Positions 1 to 5,313 of a DNA stretch of 13,392 bases are shown here, one piece after another. The position numbers and the translations under genes are program-made. This DNA comes from a bacterium (GTDB lineage Bacteria > Armatimonadota > Zipacnadia > Zipacnadales > Zipacnadaceae). The DNA lies in assembly GCA_030607655.1 (NCBI GenBank), contig JAUWJN010000031.1, positions 1 to 13,392 of the forward strand, given 5' to 3'. Every line of letters starts with the position of its first letter. Position 1 is the first letter of the stretch. The notes under the pieces were generated by a model. The model saw only the letters and a list, made by a program, of their open reading frames with translations. It searched no databases and was not told the origin of the DNA.

Positions 1-260
1 ATGGTATGCTCGTGATCGTTACTGCCGGTGCCGGCAATGACAGTGGCATCGCCCACCGCTTCCTTGACCACCCGGTAAAGCTGTAACTTTTCTTCATCAC
101 TCAAGGTGGGCGACTCCCCGGTAGTGCCAGAGACTACCAGCCCGTCATTACCCTCCTGTATCAGCTTCGTCGCCAGCTCCGCCGCCCGATCATAATCCGC
201 CTGCAACTGATTATCAAAAGGCGTCACCATCGCCGTCAGTAACTTGCCTATTTCGTTCAT
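1..260 (-). CDS. dapA: 4-hydroxy-tetrahydrodipicolinate synthase, N-terminal part (cut by window edge)
   Basis: This is the first 86 codons of a DapA-type class I aldolase. The enzyme condenses pyruvate with aspartate semialdehyde in the diaminopimelate/lysine branch and acts in the cytoplasm. The beginning reads like the family: a strand with the LTAMVTPF motif (residues 8-15), then the highly diagnostic GTTGES loop (residues 45-50), which holds the Thr pair of the proton relay and the pyruvate carboxylate site, followed by PTLSDEEK and later VIAGTGSN. The catalytic Lys lies beyond the left edge and cannot be checked. The ATG at 258-260 is preceded by a GGAGGT ribosome site about 6 bases upstream. 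The upstream neighbour on the same strand (the TOPRIM gene) ends 63 bp away, so read-through from it is possible. Other members of the DHDPS/NAL aldolase superfamily (N-acetylneuraminate lyase, KDG aldolase) start similarly, but the GTTGES form favours DapA. Confidence 0.9.
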   Translation of the reverse strand, partial: MNEIGKLLTAMVTPFDNQLQADYDRAAELATKLIQEGNDGLVVSGTTGESPTLSDEEKLQLYRVVKEAVGDATVIAGTGSNDHEHT

Positions 261-323
261 CTTCGCACCTCCGCTGAGCTTTTGATAGACTCAGAATGGT
301 GAAGCCCAGGGGCTGACATTCTG

Positions 324-953
324 TCAACCCTCTGACACCAAAGTTGCCAGGAAGTCGCGCAATTGGGTGAACGCTTCGTGGTCGAAATCCCAGCAACCTC
401 CGCAGGCTGCCTCGCCCAAACGCCACTCAGGCTTACGTCGCGACGCGAGGAAAGTGTGCACACTCGCCTTTGACTCACTATTGCACTCTAAGCAAGCGTT
501 ATCCTTGAGACATTCAATGTATCCCTCAACGCACTCTATCACTGGAGTCTGCTCCAGCGATTCTAAGCAGAGATCTTCTATGGCTCCTGGTTGGTCCGGC
601 CGCGGCAGAATGAACACGACGACGTGCGGTTTCCTCGCCGTGCGCTCCAATGGAGCAGTGGGTACGGGCAACTGCGCGTTTTGTAGAGCAGTGCAAACGC
701 TTTGGAATGCTCCATGAGGGTCGTCATCGGCATCCCTAGTCACGCCCAGACAGCGAACCCGGCTGAAGCCCGGGGTTTTCCGGAGCTCGTCCAAGTTGCT
801 TCTTAGCTGGTCCCTTCCGCCCATTGCCTTTACCTGAATATTGCGCAATCCAACATGCTTCACCAGGCTCTCGAAGAACTTCTGTTCGTCAATTCCCTCG
901 CCAACCAATAGGTAGTCCTGGTCAATGGTTTCCGGATCCCAGCGTTTGGCCAT
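324..953 (-). CDS. TOPRIM-like DUF3226 protein, partner of the adjacent AAA ATPase
   Basis: A 209-residue protein resembling the DUF3226 family, a TOPRIM-fold group related to OLD/PARIS-type nucleases. Visible TOPRIM features are the glutamate in LLVGEG (E19, with D22 two residues later), the DADDD cluster after a hydrophobic strand (residues 74-78), and the GAIEDL segment (123-128). The C-terminal part has the family-like pattern of a Lys-Ala segment, LASRRKPEWRLGEAA, then WDFDHEAF and a final helix ending FLATL. It is unusually Cys-rich between 129 and 187, including C148, C154, C157 and a CGGC at 184-187. The start is the ATG at 951-953. A longer in-frame extension is open upstream but lies inside the ATPase gene. 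The ATPase stop and this start overlap as TGATG, so translation is very probably coupled. Predicted role: metal-dependent nuclease effector controlled by the ATPase. Function is inferred; family assignment is from motif reading. Confidence 0.75.
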   Translation of the reverse strand: MAKRWDPETIDQDYLLVGEGIDEQKFFESLVKHVGLRNIQVKAMGGRDQLRSNLDELRKTPGFSRVRCLGVTRDADDDPHGAFQSVCTALQNAQLPVPTAPLERTARKPHVVVFILPRPDQPGAIEDLCLESLEQTPVIECVEGYIECLKDNACLECNSESKASVHTFLASRRKPEWRLGEAACGGCWDFDHEAFTQLRDFLATLVSEG

Positions 954-2035
954 CACCGGACCTCCAGGTCGCTGTCGATGGCCGCGCTGAGGGAGCTTGC
1001 GCCATAGGCTACGGCGCGGATCTCGTCCAAATCCGAATCGAGTCGGTGCAACCGGAAATCCTCTGGTCTTTCTTCCGAAAAGACTTGGTGGGCCGCGTTG
1101 ATACACTCCAAGCTGTGAGTGGTCGCGAACACCTGCGTATTGGACTCTCGCGCCGCCTGCGCAACCACACGCCACATATTCTGCAACACTGAATAGTGGA
1201 TTCCGTTCTCTATCTCATCAACCAGGACAACCCCGTTCTCTGCATCGCTTATCGCCAACACCAGGGTCGCAAGCCGTGCTATGCCGCCGCCCATCAAGGG
1301 CAGCGGCACCAAGCGCTGCAATCCTATGTCGCCATGTATGATGGGTCTTCCCCCGGTTAGTATTACGCTTAACTCCTTCAGCCGGGGCTCAATCACCTTC
1401 AGGGCATCTTTCAGCACGTCTTGTCGCTTATTCATCTCGAGCTGCCCAAAGCGCTCGGCCAATTTTTCCAAGTCGGGCCGCTCCTGAGCTGCTAGGAAGT
1501 ACGCGGGTGCGGCGGGAGGAGCTGGGTGGGGTCGAATGCGGATGCGACCACCCTCAATCTTGAGGTAACGCATCTCCGGCTTCTCGCCCTGATCTTCGTA
1601 CGACACCTGGAGCACTTTTGCAACCGCTTCCGTTGACAAAGCCATTTGATCATCTTCAGGTGGGAATAGGCGGTCAAGATGCACATCGACAGCGTCTGCC
1701 TCGGATACTGTGCTGAGCTTGACCGTGCGACGACGCCCCCTGCCGTACTCCCCGACCAGCTCAATCACCCTCGAGGTATCAAACTCCCTGAACCAGGATT
1801 CCCACAAGGTTTCTTGGACTCGTCGAAACCTAATCCTCAATTCCGTGATCCCCCGCAATGCGTCCAGCCGAAGTACGAGCTCTGGGTTTGGCGCTGCGCT
1901 GTGCACGAACAACGCTTCAAGTAGCGCTGTCTTGCCAACATTGTTCTTGCCGGCTATCAAATTCACCAATTCTAGCTCATCAATCCTCAGCCGGCTAAAG
2001 CACCGGAAATCACTGACTTGAAATGACGTATACAT
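953..2035 (-). CDS. OLD-like AAA family ATPase (AAA_15/AAA_21 type)
   Basis: A 360-residue ABC/SMC-like ATPase of the kind found in anti-phage and overcoming-lysogenization (OLD) systems. The N-terminus opens with the typical strand FQVSDFRCF (5-13). The Walker A loop GKNNVGKT is at 29-36. A signature-like region is PLPLMGGGIARLATLVLAI (244-262). Walker B is VVLVDEIENGIHY (269-281), with a glutamate after the Asp, and an H-loop motif ATTHSLE lies at 304-310. There is no TOPRIM domain at the C-terminus, unlike full-length OLD proteins; instead a separate TOPRIM-type gene begins at the stop codon. The ATG at 2033-2035 is preceded by AGGGG with a 7-base spacer. The two genes sit between housekeeping genes dapA and nth, as accessory cassettes often do. 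Expected role: ATP-dependent sensor or switch that controls the downstream nuclease. ATPase family is certain; a defence role is inference. Confidence 0.85.
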   Translation of the reverse strand: MYTSFQVSDFRCFSRLRIDELELVNLIAGKNNVGKTALLEALFVHSAAPNPELVLRLDALRGITELRIRFRRVQETLWESWFREFDTSRVIELVGEYGRGRRRTVKLSTVSEADAVDVHLDRLFPPEDDQMALSTEAVAKVLQVSYEDQGEKPEMRYLKIEGGRIRIRPHPAPPAAPAYFLAAQERPDLEKLAERFGQLEMNKRQDVLKDALKVIEPRLKELSVILTGGRPIIHGDIGLQRLVPLPLMGGGIARLATLVLAISDAENGVVLVDEIENGIHYSVLQNMWRVVAQAARESNTQVFATTHSLECINAAHQVFSEERPEDFRLHRLDSDLDEIRAVAYGASSLSAAIDSDLEVR

Positions 2036-2061
2036 GGCCTATCCCCTGCTTCCTTTCGCTA

Positions 2062-2116
2062 TTCACACGTTCTATTGGCATGTGAACTGTAGACATTACT
2101 AATTTCGTCACATGTG
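2062..2116. promoter_or_regulatory. Cluster of TCACA/TGTGA half-sites upstream of the ATPase gene
   Basis: Within the 80 bp before the ATPase start there are three related elements: TTCACA (2062-2067), CATGTGA (2079-2085) and TCACATGTG (2108-2116). The first two form an inverted repeat (TTCACA/TGTGAA, 13-base spacer); the second and third form a 7+7 inverted repeat (CATGTGA/TCACATG, 22-base spacer). No convincing -35/-10 pair was found for the minus strand here. This may be an operator region for the ATPase-TOPRIM pair, but it is only a pattern. Confidence 0.3.
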
Positions 2117-2136
2117 GACTCTATACCTTCCGTCCT

Positions 2137-2186
2137 GACCCCGATAAGTGCTCGTAATAGGGGTCTAGATACGAATCGGGTCGTAT
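2137..2186. repeat. Two small inverted repeats between nth and the ATPase gene
   Basis: GACCCC (2137-2142) and GGGGTC (2160-2165) form a perfect 6+6 inverted repeat with a 17-base spacer. ATACGA (2169-2174) and TCGTAT (2181-2186) form a perfect 6+6 repeat around ATCGGG. They lie 3' of nth. Neither is followed by a T-run on the minus strand, so they are poor terminator candidates; they could be protein-binding sites or chance. Confidence 0.25.
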
Positions 2187-2250
2187 GATACCAAGGCAAA
2201 CACGTCTACTCCTCTTCTCTTGCGATTCGGCGTAGATAGTGATGGCCTAC

Positions 2251-2916
2251 TCAATAGGGGGCGACTCCGATCTTCGGGCACAAGTCTTCTAAGCAGCATT
2301 CATCGCACCTGGCCTTACGGGCGGTGCATGCCTGCCGACCGTGCCAAATCATCGTGTGGCCGAAATCAATCCAATCCTGCTGCGGAATTAACGCCATCAG
2401 ATCCTGCTCAATCTTGTTGGGATTCTTCTCGTCGGACAGGCCCATCCGTCCCGCCAGCCGCTTTACGTGGGTGTCTACTGCAATTCCCGTAGGCTTGCCC
2501 AGGGCAGTACCCAACACTACGTTTGCTGTCTTGCGGGCCACCCCAGGAAGTTTGAGCATATCTTGCATATTGTCGGGAACTTCCCCCCCGAACTGCTCGC
2601 CAATCATCTGCGCCGCCCCGCGGATACTCTTGGCTTTGTTGCGGAAGAAGCCGGTGGGCCGGATGTCCTGCTCCAGTTCTTCAATCGGTGCCTCGGCGTA
2701 GTCCCGGGCGGTCGGATACTTCGGGAACAACGTCTTGGTGACCTTATTAACACGCTCATCGGTGCACTGGGCGGACAGAATAGTCGCGACCAACAGCTCG
2801 CGGCGATTGCTCCAGTTCAAGGCGGTAGTAGCACCAGGATATTCCTTGTTCAGATGCTCACAAATGTGTTGCGCGCGCTGGCGCTGCTGTTCCTTATTTT
2901 CAGTTTGCGGCGGCAT
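2251..2916 (-). CDS. nth: Endonuclease III (DNA glycosylase / AP lyase)
   Basis: A 221-residue protein matching endonuclease III along its whole length. The enzyme removes oxidised pyrimidines and cleaves abasic sites in base-excision repair, in the cytoplasm on DNA. The helix-hairpin-helix is LPGVARKTANVVL (residues 123-135), containing the catalytic Lys129. The catalytic Asp is D148 in VDTHVKRL. The C-terminal iron-sulfur cluster motif is complete: C197-x6-C204-x2-C207-x5-C213, the classical Nth spacing. SAQCTDERVN (48-57) is also a family hallmark. Length is the usual 210-220. An in-frame stop lies three codons upstream of the ATG at 2914-2916, so this is the first possible start, although no good ribosome site lies at normal distance (AAGGT is about 17 bases away). 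The gene is upstream of the ATPase pair on the same strand but 215 bp away, with no obvious shared regulation. Confidence 0.95.
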   Translation of the reverse strand: MPPQTENKEQQRQRAQHICEHLNKEYPGATTALNWSNRRELLVATILSAQCTDERVNKVTKTLFPKYPTARDYAEAPIEELEQDIRPTGFFRNKAKSIRGAAQMIGEQFGGEVPDNMQDMLKLPGVARKTANVVLGTALGKPTGIAVDTHVKRLAGRMGLSDEKNPNKIEQDLMALIPQQDWIDFGHTMIWHGRQACTARKARCDECCLEDLCPKIGVAPY

Positions 2917-3013
2917 AACAGTTCACTTTATTTACCTTCACCGCGGGCAATACTAATTCCTGTCCACTGCGGCATTCCTCCCGCGGTCAAGAGTTCTTCG
3001 CGGACACGGTTAC

Positions 3014-3065
3014 CATAAAGAAAGGCCACAGGAATCCCTCCACAAGGGACTGGATACCTGTGGCC
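3014..3065 (-). terminator. Intrinsic terminator after the barrel/vWA unit
   Basis: A perfect 9+9 inverted repeat, GGCCACAGG (3024-3032) and CCTGTGGCC (3057-3065), encloses a second 5+5 stem, TCCCT/AGGGA (3035-3039 and 3045-3049) with loop CCACA. Read on the minus strand the outer stem is followed directly by TTTCTTTAT (3015-3023). Stem plus U-rich tail fits a factor-independent terminator, about 100 nt after the vWA stop and ahead of nth. The distance is somewhat long and a short open frame crosses it, so this is not certain. Confidence 0.6.
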
Positions 3066-3153
3066 ATTACTTGTAACAACTCGCCGCGGGGCACCATATA
3101 CTCCCCACGCCGGCGCCGTATCGCCCGATGGCGCTAGTTAATCAACGGCTGGG

Positions 3154-3170
3154 GCCCTAAGAGTTAGGGC
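3154..3170. repeat. Short hairpin at the vWA gene stop codon
   Basis: GCCCTAA (3154-3160) and TTAGGGC (3164-3170) are perfect complements around a 3-base GAG loop. The right arm contains the TAA stop of the vWA lipoprotein gene (3164-3166 on the minus strand). No T-run follows, so it is more likely a 3'-end stabilising or processing hairpin than a terminator. Confidence 0.35.
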
Positions 3171-4105
3171 ACCGTGAAGTTCATTACTATCTCTTCCGGC
3201 GGTGAGACTTTGTTGCAGATGAACTTCACTATACCACTCTGGCCGGACAGTATGGTGGTGTACCACCCGATGGTATAGCCAGCCTGCACGATCTCCGAGA
3301 TCTGCTGGAAGGCATCTTCTAGTTCCTGAGCAGTCGCCGGCTCCCAGAATTGTCCGCCAGTGCCCACCGCGATAGCTTCCATGTCATCGGCGTAGCTTTG
3401 ATAGGGGACTTGGAAGCCAATCGCGTACACCGGGATACCAACTGCGGTGGCTGCGCTGATAACCGAAGCGCGAGTGGTATAGTTGACACTGTCGTTCTCC
3501 TGGCCATCGGTTAGGGCTACTACCGCCTTCACCCCGGCCCGGACTAGAGCGTCCACCGTCTGGATACCCAGACCGATACCATCGTAAAGGGCCGTCATGT
3601 TGCCCAGTGGCATACTGTCTATCGCCGTGTTCAGGGCAGATTGGTTGCTAGTGAAGGCCTGGACAACTGAGACGTCAGTGTCGCTGGAGAACCTCACGAT
3701 GGCGGTCATATCGTCGGTTCGCATCAGCGATACAAACAGTTTGGCAGCATTCTTCATATCGGTAAATCTCTGGCCACCCATGCTGCCGCTGCAGTCGAGT
3801 ACCAGGCAGACGTTGGCTTGACTGAACTGCTGCTGCGAAGGCGGCTCGAACTTCCAGATCTGGCGGCGAACCCAGGGGTCCGCATCTGTCTCGCGGTCAT
3901 AGACTTCAAAGTCGCCCTCCACGGCGTCGAGGACGAACTGGTCGCCAATTTGGACAGTGAAGGTGTTCTGAGATTGATTGATCTCTCCCTCCGGCGACGG
4001 CAACGTGGGAGCGAACCCTCCGCCGCAGCCAGCGATAGCCAGTGCCGCTGCCACCAGCGAAGCAATTACCAGATACTTCACTTCGGTCTTGCTACCATTC
4101 ATCAT
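3164..4105 (-). CDS. von Willebrand factor A domain lipoprotein
   Basis: A 313-residue exported protein. The N-terminus has a Lys-containing n-region, a hydrophobic stretch (11-25) and a lipobox ending IAGC, with Cys27 as the likely lipid-modified residue followed by a Gly-rich linker. Residues about 97-280 form a vWA domain with an intact MIDAS metal site: the DxSxS motif DCSGSM (104-109), T171 in the MTALYDG segment, and D200 in LTDGQEN. Such domains bind protein ligands through a bound Mg/Mn ion. A preceding region (45-90) carries strands with no recognised family, and the C-terminus (281-313) looks beta-rich. The start ATG (4103-4105) follows an excellent AAGGAGG with 5 bases between; a second ATG follows directly. 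It lies 30 bp downstream of the putative barrel protein gene, and both share one promoter and terminator, suggesting an envelope complex. The partner or substrate is unknown. Confidence 0.85.
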   Translation of the reverse strand: MMNGSKTEVKYLVIASLVAAALAIAGCGGGFAPTLPSPEGEINQSQNTFTVQIGDQFVLDAVEGDFEVYDRETDADPWVRRQIWKFEPPSQQQFSQANVCLVLDCSGSMGGQRFTDMKNAAKLFVSLMRTDDMTAIVRFSSDTDVSVVQAFTSNQSALNTAIDSMPLGNMTALYDGIGLGIQTVDALVRAGVKAVVALTDGQENDSVNYTTRASVISAATAVGIPVYAIGFQVPYQSYADDMEAIAVGTGGQFWEPATAQELEDAFQQISEIVQAGYTIGWYTTILSGQSGIVKFICNKVSPPEEIVMNFTVP

Positions 4106-4135
4106 TTTAGCCTCCTTTTGCCGGTGCCGGCAGTC

Positions 4136-5005
4136 TTAGAATTCGTGTTCAACTCGTACACCCAGTCCCCGCGAATTATCCGGGGCACCTATCAGCGAAG
4201 TGGCCGTCGTCGGTCCGGCACTGTTGGTGACGAATAGGTCAATTACCGTCGGCTTTTCGCCGCCGTGGGTCCAGCGAATCCCCGCACTCCATACCAGCTC
4301 CGTGTCGGGTAGATTAGTGTTCTCATCTAGAGTATTGTCGCCGTCCACCACAACCAGCACATCGGCGATGAAGTCATCATGCGCGTCAATCGGTGTTACT
4401 ACACCCAAGCCTATACCTATCACCCGGCCAAATCCCTGCGTCACTCCGCCCACACTGTCGGGCATGCTGCTGTCAAACCAGGCCACTTTAGGCTCCAATA
4501 TCCAGCGGGTGGCGCCACGTTTCCAGCAGATGGGAAGGCCAATAGAGGGAATGGCCCTCTTTTCCTGGGCATAGCCACCGGTTTGCATGTTGGTGCCGAT
4601 GGGTCCGGATGTGGCTATCTCCAGTGCCGGAAACAGCGACACCGTGTGCCGCGCACCAGCTCCGGAAATGCGCCTTTTCACCCCGACAGTAATCAAGTTT
4701 AGCTTGGAAGCCCGCACCGCACTCATAGACCCACCCAGTCCGCCGATGGGATCGCGGCCTTTGGTACTCCACGCCAGGAAACTCACATCGGCCTCCGTCT
4801 TGCGGTTGACCTCACCTCGCATGCCCAGGCTCCAGATGGTGTTACCCCCACCTCGGAAAGTACGCGCCTCGCCCTGCCACACCGTAGGTCCTTGCCAGGT
4901 CTTGGCGGGCTTCAGGTTAGGCGTACCTTCCTGGCTCCAGGCTGCTGGCATCACTGCTAGCAGACCTAAAGCCACGACTACTACGACTATTAGCGATTTC
5001 CTCAT
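4136..5005 (-). CDS. Putative outer-membrane beta-barrel protein, unknown family
   Basis: A 289-residue protein I do not recognise. It begins with a clear Sec signal peptide: MRK, a hydrophobic core rich in Val/Leu (5-19), then PAAWS-Q with a plausible signal peptidase I site after S24. The rest alternates short amphipathic strands (for example the segments around 55-75, 98-112, 118-130, 148-172, 188-202, 208-222, 232-247 and 250-260) with Gly, Asp and Asn turns, and the last residues are GVRVEHEF, ending in Phe, as expected for a BAM-assembled outer-membrane barrel. No enzyme motif was seen. The start ATG (5003-5005) follows GGGAGG with a 7-base spacer. It is the first gene after the strong minus-strand promoter, with a leader of about 125 nt, and is followed after 30 bp by the vWA lipoprotein. 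It could instead be a soluble periplasmic beta protein. Confidence 0.6.
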   Translation of the reverse strand: MRKSLIVVVVVALGLLAVMPAAWSQEGTPNLKPAKTWQGPTVWQGEARTFRGGGNTIWSLGMRGEVNRKTEADVSFLAWSTKGRDPIGGLGGSMSAVRASKLNLITVGVKRRISGAGARHTVSLFPALEIATSGPIGTNMQTGGYAQEKRAIPSIGLPICWKRGATRWILEPKVAWFDSSMPDSVGGVTQGFGRVIGIGLGVVTPIDAHDDFIADVLVVVDGDNTLDENTNLPDTELVWSAGIRWTHGGEKPTVIDLFVTNSAGPTTATSLIGAPDNSRGLGVRVEHEF

Positions 5006-5048
5006 TTACCTGCCTCCCTTCAATCAAGCTGCAATATTAACTAATGAA

Positions 5049-5072
5049 CCGGGGACCAGCAATAGGCCCCGG
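5049..5072 (-). promoter_or_regulatory. GC-rich hairpin in the leader of the barrel gene
   Basis: CCGGGGACC (5049-5057) pairs with GGCCCCGG (5065-5072) with one bulged base and a 7-base loop. It lies in the transcribed leader between the minus-strand promoter and the barrel start, about 45-65 nt before the ATG. A run of seven C (5110-5116) lies further upstream in the leader. No T-run follows, so it is not a terminator; it might affect mRNA stability or translation. Confidence 0.3.
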
Positions 5073-5136
5073 GGAAGTAGGGTTGGAATCATATCACACT
5101 ATGAGTGGGCCCCCCCAAAGAACTCTTAACATTTTC

Positions 5137-5165
5137 ATTATATAGTAGTACTGGATAAGAGTCAA
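5137..5165 (-). promoter_or_regulatory. Sigma-70 type promoter for barrel and vWA genes
   Basis: On the minus strand TTGACT (5165-5160) and TATAAT (5142-5137) are separated by exactly 17 bases. The -10 box is perfect and the -35 differs at one position. Transcription should begin near 5130, giving a leader of about 125 nt before the barrel gene. It diverges from the plus-strand promoter at 5221-5250. Confidence 0.8.
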
Positions 5166-5212
5166 GTGCCCTTGCAGTGACAGGATTGGATGCAACGAGT
5201 GAATTCGCGATC

Positions 5213-5236
5213 GGCGAAGGTTGACCAGCCTTCGCC
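5213..5236. promoter_or_regulatory. Inverted-repeat operator candidate centred on the -35 box
   Basis: GGCGAAGG (5213-5220) and CCTTCGCC (5229-5236) are perfect 8+8 complements separated by 8 bases; the -35 box TTGACC occupies the first six bases of the spacer. A protein bound here would block RNA polymerase at the plus promoter. A further TTCGC (5204-5208) pairs alternatively with GCGAA (5214-5218). No regulator gene is adjacent. Confidence 0.5.
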
Positions 5237-5250
5237 AGTGTCGGTATAAT
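5221..5250 (+). promoter_or_regulatory. Sigma-70 type promoter for the DUF362 operon
   Basis: TTGACC (5221-5226) and TATAAT (5245-5250) are separated by 18 bases. The expected transcription start is near 5257, leaving a leader of about 57 nt before the DUF362 start. The promoter is embedded in the inverted repeat at 5213-5236. Confidence 0.75.
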
Positions 5251-5313
5251 AAATCTACGTGGGGTACAAAGGGCAACACTGGAATGGGAAAGCTGACTAG
5301 GAGGACGGTAGAT

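Noticed and set aside
954..1175. 74-residue N-terminal extension of the TOPRIM protein frame
   Set aside because: It lies inside the ATPase coding sequence, has biased Arg/Gly-rich composition, and a good ATG exists exactly at the ATPase stop.
2079..2114. Classical CRP/FNR site upstream of the ATPase
   Set aside because: The TGTGA and TCACA arms are 13 to 22 bases apart, not the 6 to 8 of CRP-type sites, so only a generic operator cluster is recorded.
2467..3018. Plus-strand open frame of 183 codons opposite nth
   Set aside because: It is antisense to a convincing endonuclease III gene with complete catalytic and iron-sulfur motifs; the translated sequence shows no family resemblance.
4119..4132. 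TGCCGGTGCCGGCA repeated at 23-36 and 4119-4132
   Set aside because: One copy encodes conserved dapA residues (IAGTGS region) and the other is a small GC palindrome between two genes; two copies of a 14-mer in GC-rich DNA is weak evidence for an element.
5221..5313. Longer DUF362 protein starting at the TTG at 5221 or ATG at 5284
   Set aside because: The TTG is the -35 box of the promoter and cannot be in the mRNA; the ATG at 5284 has no ribosome site, whereas 5314 has AGGAGG at 9 bases.
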